In this document: piece after piece, positions 53,001-62,978 of the stretch
How positions within the stretch are numbered: position 1 is the stretch's first letter
Layout of the letters: every line of letters begins with the position of its first letter
Assembly: GCA_009731375.1 (NCBI GenBank)
Contig: BJOX01000008.1
Span: 683,731-747,730, forward strand
Reading direction: 5' to 3'
Length of the DNA: 64,000 nt
From: Paulinella micropora
Lineage: Eukaryota > Cercozoa > Imbricatea > Euglyphida
The notes under the pieces: model-generated
The model's input: the letters and a program-made list of their open reading frames with translations, nothing else
Database searches by the model: none
What the model was told of the DNA's origin: nothing
Made by a program: the position numbers and the translations under genes

Positions 53001-55508
53001 CTCATGCTGGGACAAGACATAATCAAGTACGGTCGTGGACGCCAGGAGTCTGAATTTCCAATCCTTAATCCGGAAACGGACCTCCCACGAAAGCACTTCT
53101 ATGGCGGAAGGGCGCAGGTTACCCTGATACCACCAGCCCCTCCTCTGCCTTATGATGGTCACATCACGGAGCAAGCTCGCCCAACCCCAAAGGGCACGGC
53201 CTGGGTATACACCAATGTATACATCCCAGAGTCGGAGAACAAGCCGCCCGACCCATGGGAGGACTTTGAGAAGCTCGCGACCAAGAGGGACGAACAGATC
53301 CTGCTCCTTAAGCGTCAGGAAGACTCATGGCATGGCTTTGACCAGCCGGGTCAACTGAACAAGGGGGTACACCAATTTGTACGGGTCAAGACAAGCCTTG
53401 TCTTTCATGCTTCCAAACGGCTTACGGAGGACGACGACGTCTTTCTAAAGCTGAAGCCATGGTACAAAGGCGCCGACCCGATACAGTCGGACAACTTAAC
53501 GGCGGTACCCAAAATCCTAGCTGACCGCCTAGATCGGGGCGAAGAAATCACGATCATCCTTCCAATCCATCCCACCGTCATGTGGTGGAGAGATGTGTTG
53601 GATCGGGTAGTCGACGATCCTATTCCGATACCCAGCCGACAGTCCAAGCCCCTTATCGCCTTTCGTTTGGGGTCTGTTCAGGACGGGTTAGCCTACCGTA
53701 CCAAGCTCATGACTCGCAAGGTCGATGACTTACGGGAAACGGCATTCCAAATCTTCCCAGGCTTCTATCATAAGTCCGCAGCAAAACAATACGCCGAAAT
53801 GATAGCAGACCTGCAGGAGTTTGCCTCATGGGACACCCAATCCTCCACGCGATACCCGGGCAGGGACGCGAAGGACGAGATTGAAGACCCGGACTCCATA
53901 CTTGAGTACCCGGATGACCCACGGGACCAAAAGCCCGTAGAGGAGATCATTGACGAGGTCATGGCGCGACAACGCGGTTCGCCAGACTTTGTCCGGGATC
54001 TAAAAGCTCAATTCCTGAAAAACAAGAAGCTGTTCGGCCCACTTGTCGCCGGCGGTGTAACCCATGCCGCCGCTAGGATAGAACGACAAGTCGGACAAAC
54101 CATGCCCCGCCTCAAAGGATCACGCCTCAGTTACAAAGAGGAACAGATCTGCGAGGAAATGGTGCAGGACATCCTTGCCAAACAACTGATCGAGCCGTCG
54201 TGGTCGGAATTCCGATCGCCGGTCAGACTGGCCCCGAAGCCGGATGGCAAACAGCGCTTGTGCATCAACTATACGAGGCTCAACAAGATCATTAAGAGCG
54301 TCGAGGCCCCTATCCCTCGAATGCGCGATGGTCTTAACAGGCTTCGTCAGGCCAAATTCTTTACCAAACTTGATCTCAAGAACGGCTTCTGGAATATACC
54401 GCTCGACGCGGAAAGCCGCCCGTTAACCGCCTTCGCTGTCGGAGGGAGATTGTACCAATGGACAGTCCTCCCGATGGGACTGAAGACAGCTCCGGCGATA
54501 TTCCAGGACTGTATGAACCGGGCTCTATCGGACCCGAAATATGGGGACGAACAATTCATAGAGACCTATGGGCACACGAACCAGTATAGCTTCTGCTATA
54601 TTGACGATATCGTGATCTACTCCCATACAGAGGTGGAACACCTGGCACATGTGTCAGATGTGTTACGTCGCCTGGAGGCCTTCGGCTTGAAGCTGAACCT
54701 AGAGAAGTGCTCGTTCGCCAACGATCACATCGACTATCTAGGGTACAGGGTACAAGGAGGCGAAATAGTGCTGAAGCCGGAGAAGCAGGACGCCATTCAT
54801 TCCCTCCCGCGCCCTAACACACGCACTGCGCTACACTCCTTCCTGTGTATGGCCCAAGTCTACTCCGAGTTTATTCCCAACTTCCAAGACTTTGTCAAAC
54901 CGCTACGGGACTTCTGCCTCAAAGGCGACCCGTATGGCGAATGGCCACCAAAGGCCGAAGAGACATATAACAAGTTGAAAGAAGCTTTGACACGAGATCC
55001 TCTTACAGAGGGCGGGTCGGTCCTAATCCTACCTGACTTTGAAAAGCGCTTTGTACTAGCCACTGACGCGTCCAAATATGCAGTCGGGGCAGTGCTACAG
55101 CAATATGACGCAACACACCAGCAACTCCGGCCTATCATGTTCGTCAGCAAAAAGCTGACCCCTGAACAGGTGAACTACTGCACACGACAGCGCGAAGCGC
55201 TGGCGATCGTGTGGGCGTTCGGCAGGCTCAGAGAGTACTTGTGGGGCGCACCAAACATACTGGTTCAAACCGACCATGCCAATTTGAGATGGCTCATGGA
55301 CAAGGAACATACGGGCCGACTAGCACGATGGCAGTCGGAACTAGCCCTGTATGATTTCACCATCGAGTACATCAAGGGTAAGGAAAACACGGCAACGGAC
55401 AGCCTTTCCCGAATGCAGAGAGTCAAGGGGCTCCATCGGGGACGGACTGGATCGGTTTGCCATGTATACACCAACGGCATGCCTAGTCGGGTGGACCGGC
55501 AACGATGA
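50046..55508 (+). CDS. pol: Gypsy1 ORF2: second Gag-like region, protease, RT, RNase H
   Basis: A single 1,820-codon frame. Residues 1-240 form a helical Gag-like domain, 250-370 a Ser/Pro/Tyr-rich linker, and 395-560 a Cys/His region with CQWSNSCQYQH (C-x5-C-x3-H, as in the second half of a CCCH finger). The retropepsin motif LDTGND starts with Asp 897 and the domain ends VLGKPDL. The RT has KPDGKQRLCINYTRLN, TKLDLKNGFWNIPL, LPMGLKTAPAIFQ and the catalytic YIDD at 1518-1521, followed by LEKCSFANDHIDYLGY. RNase H begins at the catalytic Asp 1674 (ATDASKYAVGAVLQQ) and includes QREALAIVWAFGRLREYLWG and TDHANLRWL, ending with a typical TATDSLSR. The integrase follows in another frame. DTGN and YIDD are both slightly unusual. 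The open frame over 5.4 kb indicates a young insertion. Confidence 0.93.
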   Translation: MAYAALDRIVASHALTCADVKQLLNSLVGAWPSQTLLTTDWHNWQAYGEDMVALNKIIPSDLPHYMLRRFVLAADWGYVTQPHITVDLVQDAARRMWEDDVAYTSIIDLPQKLLTNLVKSDFASLLMAVLSGIAKAEPQQGRTHGETFVRNILTRAQDLDNTNFKITRFRTDRMCEVATWTNASFVSSIFSSDKVEREKRADVLLRAMITTGSTLEDHQVKSGQTFDMWTFVTGDNWSQRRQSWSSSPRSPYNSSSSSSSPYVLPPPTLPFGGATNSSTPSTRQSNPYAGSSSPNTQASGAAHPYLPPPLPMPYPYYPPTSGFASPPPPMSPPPTYPPPRSGGSSDGKKGKRKYGDGDGYGQGVVKPLSHLPPMPGPYNNPFGLFNETFMGPYHTNPSAECCDYMMHSVAFNALDDSRLWVAPCQWSNSCQYQHPRQGQERVEPLKWYIHRWYVGRSKVKKDGNWVPNPKDNPTMGLRIPDVRQDGTTFFLFPGQDPSWLAQYSAEAKNRVAQYQAQGKKYDEVACYMPGKEHLIGKTYIHTHPHRPELPLCLMQAPKRQRRGRGRTRPDSLALTKAVTSVSASRGTLPSGAPSLQPSETMVTRGDQQPKAPNTGTAVEQPYPVAPTPLLPVPAQLPKDTLYKPIEATTSPIVDSVETRDKDIKMGSDDNRRERVPNEPAAVADLNIEVGLLNPLPKDTVAKATPAVDPDTITSSTCDGRAPNTPSDPRVRRARPTSVQQVAKPAPFVNKVNKTYAGAKSYIHNTHIRPSLLGRRARLTRGTVIGSDINHPRIPRPDDKAIQSLPVGYSPSPFRTTTTMVLPTSHGNKTIAPSVLRQLGLNPLHNSGQLSAAARTQARQFAEMALVTRATPVDLPPAEARDMSYTRLYWKELNGYLDTGNDSMAQITFAGSRFIDKYGRLFNFGKTGTLGYIRGANDQRSEIIGRVPLMIKFPSGMSYTIHVLVVPDFPGTIVLGKPDLKMMDAQLMLGQDIIKYGRGRQESEFPILNPETDLPRKHFYGGRAQVTLIPPAPPLPYDGHITEQARPTPKGTAWVYTNVYIPESENKPPDPWEDFEKLATKRDEQILLLKRQEDSWHGFDQPGQLNKGVHQFVRVKTSLVFHASKRLTEDDDVFLKLKPWYKGADPIQSDNLTAVPKILADRLDRGEEITIILPIHPTVMWWRDVLDRVVDDPIPIPSRQSKPLIAFRLGSVQDGLAYRTKLMTRKVDDLRETAFQIFPGFYHKSAAKQYAEMIADLQEFASWDTQSSTRYPGRDAKDEIEDPDSILEYPDDPRDQKPVEEIIDEVMARQRGSPDFVRDLKAQFLKNKKLFGPLVAGGVTHAAARIERQVGQTMPRLKGSRLSYKEEQICEEMVQDILAKQLIEPSWSEFRSPVRLAPKPDGKQRLCINYTRLNKIIKSVEAPIPRMRDGLNRLRQAKFFTKLDLKNGFWNIPLDAESRPLTAFAVGGRLYQWTVLPMGLKTAPAIFQDCMNRALSDPKYGDEQFIETYGHTNQYSFCYIDDIVIYSHTEVEHLAHVSDVLRRLEAFGLKLNLEKCSFANDHIDYLGYRVQGGEIVLKPEKQDAIHSLPRPNTRTALHSFLCMAQVYSEFIPNFQDFVKPLRDFCLKGDPYGEWPPKAEETYNKLKEALTRDPLTEGGSVLILPDFEKRFVLATDASKYAVGAVLQQYDATHQQLRPIMFVSKKLTPEQVNYCTRQREALAIVWAFGRLREYLWGAPNILVQTDHANLRWLMDKEHTGRLARWQSELALYDFTIEYIKGKENTATDSLSRMQRVKGLHRGRTGSVCHVYTNGMPSRVDRQR

Positions 55509-57279
55509 CTGGTTGTCCACCGAACACACGCCGGGGTTGCGGGACACACTGCCTACAGGGATGGCATACCTTGCCACCAGCACCCATAGCTGGAGACCGG
55601 AATACACACCGGACACCCGGGAGCAGTTGCTAGAAAGCCTTGAGTCCATCCGCCGCGTTTGTTGCGCCCAGCACGACGCGGAGGACTGGCGGGATCTCCT
55701 CGAGGAGATCGACACGCAGGCGGATATCCTCAGTGAGGGTGACATTCGGGAAGGACAAACCCACGAACATGAACACTCCACGAACGCGTTCTTTGCCAAT
55801 AAGGAACAATCGTTCTGGGTGCCGAAACATGTTCACCCATCACGATCTGCTACCATTGCAGCCGCAAACCAAACCCAACACACCCGGGCGCATATCAGTC
55901 TAGTCACTACTGCCCTAGAGCTGGATGACATGGACATGACCCTGGCCAGCCCTGCGGTATTTGGCCAATTAGCCAGGAATTCGAAGGAATGGGGCCCCTT
56001 CATCTCTCACGCCATGGATGCCCAAAAGCATCCCGAGACAAGGGAAATCCACCTTCATAAGAAGACCATGGCTTGGCATGACGACCTCCTATGGTATAAA
56101 GGGAAAGGGGGCAAGTGGGAAAAGACACCGTCCAAATGGACACTGTGGGTCCCTCCACAGCTTCGCAAGGCAATCTTGACCGCTACTCATCGCTCCGCCC
56201 TGAACTCTCACCTAGGAAGAGACAAAATGTCATGGTTTATTTCCCGCAAATTCTGGTGGCACGGCATGCAGCAGGCCATTGGTGACACAGTGGTAACATG
56301 CGAGAATTGCAAGCAAACCAAATCCCCGCACCCAAATTCTCACACGGGCCTGTATGGCGAATACAAGCTTACAGACGACCTGTTTTAGACCCTACACATA
56401 GATTTCGTGGGCCCACTTCCACGCTCAGAACAGCATAACTACCGGTACATCCTGACCTCCATAGACCGATATTCGAACTACGTGTTCGCGGTCCCGGTCA
56501 AGGAGAAGGACGCAACATCGACGTGCGAAGCGTTGATAGATCACGTCTTTCGGTACACGGGAGTACCCAAAAACGTATACAGTGATAGAGGCTCGGAGTT
56601 CACCAATGAACTCTCGGCACAGCTGTCTACGGCGTGGGGATTCAAGTGGAAATATGTCACTGCTTACTCGCCAGAGAGTAACGGCAAGATAGAGAGGGTC
56701 CATAGGCCGCTCAAGGCCGCTCTCCAACAATATTGCCGGGATAACCAACACATCTGGCACAGGGCACTTCCGTCCTTCGTGTTCTCCATGAACAACACAG
56801 GGTCGAAGGCGTTGGGTGGCAAAACCACCGGCGCCTCCCCAAACTTGCTCGTGTACGGCCGCCACCTACGTATTCCGGAAGACATGGTGCTCCCGCACCG
56901 CCCGGAAGGCGGATTCCTAGAACACGAAGAGCTCTTTGCTTGTCGCCTACGCGTGATGGCTGAAACACGCCATTACATGGCAAATACCAGAGAAGCCGAA
57001 GAAGCCAACCACAGAAACCAGAACGCACCTTCCAAGGTCAAGTACGAATCGGGAGAGTACCATGCGGGGGATCTCGTATTCCTATACGTCCCGCAGGTCC
57101 CCAACTTGGTCAGTGTTAAGCTCTTCCCAATGTGGCAGGGACCCTACACCGTCCTGGAACAAGTAGGAGCTCTGACCTACCGCATCCAGGGTAAAGGCAA
57201 GACACTGGTGGTTCATGTCCGACGCTTAATGCGCTGCTCGACCGAAACGAGACCATGGCGGATGCTATCCAAAAGCTGA
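55351..57279 (+). pseudogene. Gypsy1 integrase (one TAG stop, in shifted frame)
   Basis: The integrase frame overlaps the end of ORF2 by about 150 bases, so a 1-base shift near 55430 joins them; whether this is programmed or an error is open. An N-terminal acidic spacer leads to the HHCC zinc domain (THRSALNSHLG, FWWHGM, CENCKQ). An in-frame TAG (56386-56388) lies just before TLHIDFVGPLP; Gln (CAG) would be usual there. The catalytic residues are D 56401, D 56584 (YSDRGSEF) and E 56692 (NGKIERVHRPLKA), giving D-x35-E. The GPY/F module (LVFLYVPQVPNLVSVKLF, WQGPYTV) follows. It ends at TGA after overlapping the start of ORF3. Confidence 0.9.
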
Positions 57280-58037
57280 ACGTAAGCTTGCGTGCCCCGC
57301 CCAAGCGCCGTGATAGGACGGCCGAGGCGAAGGGTAATCCCGATCAGCCGATCCCGGCTGCGGAGAATAACGCGGCTACGGCACCCAGCCAGGAGGAAAT
57401 GGACGTCGACCAAGACGACGGATCCTCTCCGGCAGTTATAGCTCCGCGGCCGGACATACATCCGCAGACCGAACAGGAGGAAAAGGCAGCTGTTGTCCCT
57501 CAGCGCCCGCCGAGCGAGTCCAAGCTCAAGAAAGGCGAGGACGCTAAGACCATCTATTGGCACGTGGGGAAAATATACCTACTTCGCCCACCGGAGGCCC
57601 ACGTAGGCGACGATTGCCTAAACGACTTCTTCCTAATGAAAGTCCGGGAATGCGAACCGAAGGTCCGCGCCACACGGGTACACAAAGTAACCAAGGCCGA
57701 ACCGCCCATCCTCCAGTTTTATCGGTCACACCAAGACCTTGACAATCCTGAGTCCCGAATATTCTATCCAGTATATAGAGACGGGAAGAACGTCGAAACG
57801 TTCTGGAAGGGCATTACCGATAAATCGCCTGGATACAAACCATGGCAGATACAGGGGTGGCCGCGCATGGTGATAGATTACCCGTTCGACCTCCAACACG
57901 GCCGAATCCCAATCAGGGTATGGGACGAGATAGCCGCGGAAGGCATCTCCACCGATCTCATAGGGGCACCAGCACCGGGTAAATACAAACCTGGTAGGCT
58001 TGGCCAAGCGGCTAAATCCAAACAGGGTCGAAAGTAG
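57255..58037 (+). CDS. Gypsy1 ORF3, accessory protein of unknown function
   Basis: 261 codons from the ATG at 57255 (MADAIQKLNVSLRAPPKRRD), overlapping the integrase stop by 25 bases and in a different frame. The N-terminal 100 residues are disordered and charged. The rest is compact: IYWHVGKIYLLRPPEA, CLNDFFLMKVRE, PPILQFYRSHQDLDNPESR, YPVYRDGKNVETFW, and WQIQGWPRMVIDYPFDL. The Gypsy2 relative at 6857-7604 keeps these blocks. It could be expressed by a frameshift or by reinitiation. No catalytic motif or membrane segment is seen. The position after integrase and the beta-rich look are compatible with a chromatin-reader tail, but that is a guess. Confidence 0.75.
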   Translation: MADAIQKLNVSLRAPPKRRDRTAEAKGNPDQPIPAAENNAATAPSQEEMDVDQDDGSSPAVIAPRPDIHPQTEQEEKAAVVPQRPPSESKLKKGEDAKTIYWHVGKIYLLRPPEAHVGDDCLNDFFLMKVRECEPKVRATRVHKVTKAEPPILQFYRSHQDLDNPESRIFYPVYRDGKNVETFWKGITDKSPGYKPWQIQGWPRMVIDYPFDLQHGRIPIRVWDEIAAEGISTDLIGAPAPGKYKPGRLGQAAKSKQGRK

Positions 58038-58761
58038 TCGAGTTGATGATCGATGAAATGCATACGAATTCGGGTAGTATAGAGATACCGGGCACAACCG
58101 CACCACGCGGAAACCTAGCCACTCCTACACTAGGGACACACCCGCCGATATCTCTATCTTATCTAAAATACTACCTAGGTCTGCTCTTCTACGGGAGAGA
58201 AGGGATAGGACCTAACTTGATATGACAAACGGGAAAAATGACCCTGCCCCGCCTGCCGTGGGGTGCGACGGCCCTGAAGGTATCTTGGCGGGTCGGTAGT
58301 TGGTGTTGCCGCCATGGGTTGGAATAATATCAGGCTAGCTCAACCTAGCCATTGCACATCACACTCGCCTCCTCTCGAGTTGTCATTCCGCCTCTCGCGG
58401 CTCTGACATGTGTAGGGTGTGATAGATTATTCCCCACAGAATGTCATGTCATTTATGTCAAGCCCCCTCAATCCTGTTGTTTGGGTGGAAGGTTGAAACA
58501 TACCACGAGCCATAAGCATATATACTCCATTCATGCACTTAAGTGTCCCTATTCCGAAACAGCCCGATTCCTATATAATCCCGAGGCAACAAGTACGGAC
58601 AGGCGAAGGGACCCAAGGGCTCATGTCGCGCCCAAATCCCCCTGTTGACAAGTACATAAGTAAGCAAGTGTGCAAAGACGACAAACATCCAAATCCACAC
58701 GACAAACACACTTACTTTACTCAAAATCTTGGCTCAACAATTCCTAAAATAACTTATAAGT
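58038..58761 (+). other. Intergenic spacer between ORF3 and ORF4
   Basis: About 720 bp with no open frame supported. It includes a CCTCTCGAGTTGTCATTCCG / GCCTCTCGCGGCTCTGACAT pair of similar motifs near 58370-58408. A subgenomic promoter or splice acceptor for ORF4 would be expected here; none can be proved. Confidence 0.4.
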
Positions 58762-60636
58762 ATGTCTCCTGTAGGCATGGAAAAAGCCCTGGAGCTATAT
58801 CTAGCGTTCCTATTAGCGTGCGTGGCGTCAGTGTGCGTTATCGTGGTGGTCCATTTGCTCATGCAAGCCATCGCGGTCGATAGGGGGAAAGCATCGGAAC
58901 AACGGCAGGAAGGCCAGTCGATAGCAGGGGTACCGCCGGAGGCCAAACAACCGCCTGGGTCCCAATTGCCTATGTCGGAGAGCCCCAGGTTTACCAACCC
59001 ATCACACAAACGACACAAAGCAACGCACTCGGAAGATGAGGGAGCCGGAGACTTTCCGGAGGGCCTTACCCAACCCCGCCCGAGCACAAGCGCGTCCAAT
59101 AGCCCACCCAGCAACACACACAATCTTTCGCCTACCGAGGCCCAGTATGCCCGCATGAGTTCGAAGGAAGTAGCAGCACTGGCTAGTACTGCGAACACAC
59201 CTCCCTCTCCACCAACGGACGAGGATGTCGACCCGGAGGGTATAACCGCCCTACCAGAGGAAGACGACGAACCATGGCATATGCCGGACGAGTTCGACCA
59301 ATCGGACACCGCATACGAAACGGGGGAAGATAGTGATCCTGATGTGTTGGCGCGCAACCGAGCAAAGCGACACATAAAGGCCCGCCGCCACTATTGGCGA
59401 CGATTCGGCAGCCAAGACAAAACCGTACCTGACAAATACAGCGACGGGTTGAACCCGGTTGAGGAGTCAAAACCCGTTCCTGCGGTAACCGATTTGGAAT
59501 ATCAGCACCACCGCTGTCCACCGCCCGAAGAACCCCGACATTGGGGCAGGAACGAGGAGTTTGTGGCATACTTCCACAAAACTGACGACCTCCCGTACGT
59601 ATACGGCCCGATCGACCGACCTGTATATTGTCACGGGGGCAAATGGGTACGGTCGAACACTTACCGACTCGTTCGATGGGAAACCAAGGAAGGGAAACCC
59701 AAAGCTCCTCCTTCCAGCCCGCCCCATAGGGTCAACTACGATAACATCAACCGATTGATGATGCCCTATCGAATTTCGGAGCACAATATGCTACGGGGGG
59801 TGGATCCGCACCTTCATCAAATAGCGGTTGAACGCGAAGAGCTCTCTAGGCCCGTTCGATACGCATTTGACCGGGACGGACCCTCACCTATTTGAGGAGT
59901 CACCAGCCAAGGGAGTCGTACTTGAAGGGAGAGTGCCCACACCGCCCCCACCACTGATGGATGAGAGAGGTGTCTGGTCCAACAACCCGAGCTGTTCCTA
60001 CATGGACACGGACGCAAACCTCCTCATGGTGACCTGTTGCGGGCTGAACTCGGTGGCGGTTAATGGATCGTACGCCTGCAACCGCATATGGACCTTACCC
60101 TCTGACATTTACACGTCACCAGAGCGTAACGGACCGCACCTCTGTCCGGAACACACGCTCACCTACAAGAGGCGGGAAAGGAAATTCCCGTTCACGAACC
60201 CAGCGCATGTTCCCCCAGGACCGCCAACCTGGCGCGCTCACGAAAATCCACTCCCACACGTGGAATCATACGTCCCTATCCCGAACGACCCTACAACGCT
60301 AACCGAGGCGGAGTGGGCGTTAACTCGTTCCATAATGGGCTGGACTAGCTTGTCCGACCAACAAAGGGCGTGTGTGCTCCGATTCTATGGCATAAACGCG
60401 CAGCCCAAACATCTCTTGGAACCCTATGAGCTCCGAAGGCTCCGATGGCCACAAATGGACATCAATTGCTACTACTACCTCCTGGAGGAAGCGGGTGTAC
60501 CCCTTCCGGAGGAAGTAAAAGCATACCGGGCCTATCACCTAAGAAAGGGCCACCTCGCCTGATAATGGTCGGGGACGAGTTGCGCCGATTCCTGGAGGCT
60601 CTCGGCCTACCCCACGAGGAGAGTGCAACATAACCG
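58762..60636 (+). pseudogene. Gypsy1 ORF4, N-terminally membrane-anchored accessory protein
   Basis: ATG at 58762. Residues about 9-37 form a strong hydrophobic segment (LYLAFLLACVASVCVIVVV), a single membrane anchor or signal anchor. A long disordered, acidic and Pro-rich region follows to about residue 190, then a conserved domain (APPSSPPHRVN, NMLRGVDPHLHQ, RPVRYAFD). At about 59870 a deletion of roughly 60 residues plus a frame change breaks the ORF. It resumes (PPPPLMDERGVWSNN, C-x12-C-x21-C-x2-H at 60038-60154, LTEAEWALTRSIMGW, LSDQQRACVLRFYGI, YELRRLRWPQMD). A second break at 60560 precedes the tail ending at 60636. Copy B (11013-12150, minus) shows the undamaged order. The membrane segment and position invite comparison with envelope-like ORFs, but there is no C-terminal anchor or fusion-type motif. 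Confidence 0.75.
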
Positions 60637-61328
60637 TCTCTCCTCACCTTATCAAGATATATCCCCATATACATACCTAACCTTCGCCCTCCTACCTGGG
60701 CGGAGTTACTATCGTCCCCGGCCCCCTATGACTCCCGCCCGATTCCAGGGAGCGGCACGGCTGCGGCAAAGACATTACCTCCGTTTTCGCCAAGAACACA
60801 TGGCGACATGGCTCATAGCCGTTCGCTATAGTTTCTTGCGGAACGGCCATGGGTACCTACCTAATGTCGTGCCCAGTGATGGCGATCCAAGACCTACCGA
60901 CCCTCGACGCCTCCAACCATTGGGCGGAGAGATGGGCCAGACACTTCCGTCACCACGCCCGTCCAGAATGGGATGGCGCGGTACAAGACGTGGAGTTCCA
61001 ATGGCACCAGGCAACAACGCCGTTGGATTATATATATCGATATCACTCTCGACATTGTTACCCCCGATGGGAACAAGTGTACGAATATAAACTCGGGGCC
61101 ATTATACGACAACTATACCGTGAGTATAAACCACCGCAATTATCTATCCAACCGTTCGAGCTCTCCGACGACGAACGGAAGATGATTCGGATCCAACTCG
61201 ATCACGAGCGTGACGATCCTCCCCTCGACCAAATCGAGGAACGTCCTCGCGGCCGCTCTCCCTCCCAGTCCAGCACTGAGGACAATTTCACCCGATATGT
61301 GGAAGCGGACGAGAATGACGAGTTTTGA
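60623..61328 (+). pseudogene. Gypsy1 ORF5, accessory protein of unknown function
   Basis: Overlaps the end of ORF4. The N-terminal part (RFQGAARLRQRHYLRFRQEH, LIAVRYSFLRNGHGYLPN) is in the frame of 60623-61090. Near 60890 the reading shifts to the frame of 60849-61328 (HWAERWARHFRHHARPEWDG, CYPRWEQVYEYKLGAIIR, PFELSDDERKMIRIQLDHE). It ends TGA at 61326-61328. The homologue in copy B (10334-10860) aligns along the whole length. The protein is about 170-200 residues, Arg/Trp/Tyr-rich in the middle and acidic at the end. No family is recognised. Confidence 0.72.
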
Positions 61329-62370
61329 GACCCTCCAAAAGGGGTTGTATATATCTCCATAGACACTTCTGACAATAACTTCCAGCTGGCTCGATTCAAT
61401 TGTATATATCTATACAAAAAAAAGTCCACCAAGGACACGAAAAATGAAACAAACATCTACACTGGCAAAGCGCCCGTTCATTCCAACAAATGGACGATCT
61501 ACGAGCAAGTTCATTATCCACCTAAGCGCTGATGAATCTGCTCATAGATCTGGGGATCGCGCTCCACACCTCTGTCCTATGACAGGGATTCAGGAAGCAT
61601 ACTGAACATATCTCACCTGTTCTTCCCGTCCGTGGGTCAGATTGGGTGAAGTATCTATTCCAGTCTTATGGTCTCCCAGCCAGAGAACCCGACCGATTTG
61701 CGGAGTTCACTTGGAGAACACATTCATCCCAACCTTTCCAATTAGGGCAGATGTGGTGAAGATGTTGCCACACGGTCAAGTCCGAGGCGCGCTGTGAGAG
61801 CTTGCACCAGCAGTATACCCGCCAGAGGTTCTACTGTTGGACCAAATGCAAAACCGTCCTGGCGTTCACTTGGGGAAGACATTCATCCCAACCTTTCCAA
61901 TTAGGGCAGCTGGGATGAAGGCCTTATCACAACCTGACCATGTCTGACCTCCGTCCCACCCAGCGGGAATCCAAAGGAGTGTTGATAAGGGTACGAAGTG
62001 AGGTTGAGTAAGCAAAGACTTTACTTCAGACCCCGAGCCCGGCCTATTCGGGAAGAGCCAGAACACACGAAGTTACTCCTCACATTTGTATGACAAGGGT
62101 CATCAAGGGGGGGGGGGAAGTGTAGAGCGAAATTCAAAATTCAAATTTGAGAATTAAACCAAAAATCAAATTTGAATTTCACTTATCTTTCCGAAATCCA
62201 AATCTTTCGGAGTAACGCCTACAGATACACTTCTTTCCTTCAATCGCGTATCTGATTCCTAGAAGGAAAAGAAGACTTCCATTTCGAGGCCAATTCTCGA
62301 TAGCCAACATATTCCTTCCGCCCATATCTACCGCTCTACTCCTATTTCATGGGGGTTATCGGATAAACCG
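61329..62370 (+). other. Gypsy1 3' untranslated region
   Basis: No gene. A 46-bp segment containing CATTCATCCCAACCTTTCC occurs at 61705-61750 and 61864-61909. A G run lies at 62107-62117. The stretch aligns with copy B (9326-10333). Confidence 0.7.
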
Positions 62371-62382
62371 GGGAGGGAGGAT
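62371..62382 (+). promoter_or_regulatory. Polypurine tract of Gypsy1 copy A
   Basis: GGGGAGGGAGGA directly precedes the 3' LTR; it is the counterpart of 9311-9325 in copy B. Confidence 0.75.
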
Positions 62383-62383
62383 T

Positions 62384-62537
62384 TTAGGCGCAGATAGGTA
62401 AATATGTGCTACTTTAATAATACCAGGTATTAAGCCGGACATATTACGAAGCTCTTCCCAACAGTAATCACATTGTAGACAGGCAGCGATAGTATTATTA
62501 AAAAGGACCGTTACACTTTTTAGCCCGCATTATATTA
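62384..62537 (+). mobile_element. 3' LTR of Gypsy1 copy A, truncated
   Basis: TTTTAGGCGCAGATAGG onward is nearly identical to the first 150 bp of the 5' LTR (46732). It starts TTTTAGG where the 5' LTR starts TGTAGG. Homology ends at 62537, where the Gypsy2 LTR begins. Confidence 0.8.
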
Positions 62538-62774
62538 TGTAGGCATCACCCCCCGGATAGCCGGTAAAAAGTACCTTTTCCTGGTGACAGGTGCACCAGC
62601 TTGTTTTTAAGTATTATTTGTCCGGATTGGACCTGATGCCATTTTATTCCTGGTCTGTTGCCGTTTTCCTTTTTGGCTTCACTGAGCTAATATAACGAGA
62701 CATCATTCTCATTCTTGAGGACTGTGTTTGGTTGTATTACTGACTTTTTACGAGCTATCGTTGGGGGCACTACA
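62538..62774 (+). mobile_element. 5' LTR of Gypsy2 copy B (237 bp)
   Basis: TGTAGGCATCACCCC to GGGGGCACTACA gives the TG...CA termini of an LTR, and a primer-binding TGGAGTCC follows after 2 bases. It begins inside the 3' LTR of Gypsy1. An alternative is a chimeric LTR starting at 62384, because weak similarity to the Gypsy1 LTR (TTTGGCTTC) reappears near 62680. Confidence 0.6.
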
Positions 62775-62776
62775 TT

Positions 62777-62784
62777 TGGAGTCC
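62777..62784 (+). promoter_or_regulatory. Primer-binding site of Gypsy2
   Basis: TGGAGTCC, identical to the first 8 bases of the Gypsy1 site at 47087. Confidence 0.6.
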
Positions 62785-62977
62785 ACATCACTAGGGTGAT
62801 TTCTTTCTGCTTTGCCATGCATGCAACAGAGTGAATTTTCACTGACCTGTCTCACACGGGGACGTCAGACGAAAACAAATACTCCAACACAGCTCCCTCA
62901 TAACTCTTTCACAAAACAAATAATTTGATTGGTCTCAAGCAGGTGTCTCGTACCCTCTAGCCCAATCNNNNNNNNNN
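62785..62977. other. Gypsy2 leader then 10-N gap (62968-62977)
   Basis: The gag, protease and RT regions that should follow are absent; sequence resumes inside the integrase. Either the element is internally deleted or the 10-N gap hides several kilobases. Confidence 0.8.
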
Positions 62978-62978
62978 G

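Noticed and set aside
58762-60636. Calling ORF4 an envelope glycoprotein
   Set aside because: It has an N-terminal hydrophobic segment but no second membrane anchor, furin-like site or fusion-type motif visible; only position supports the idea.
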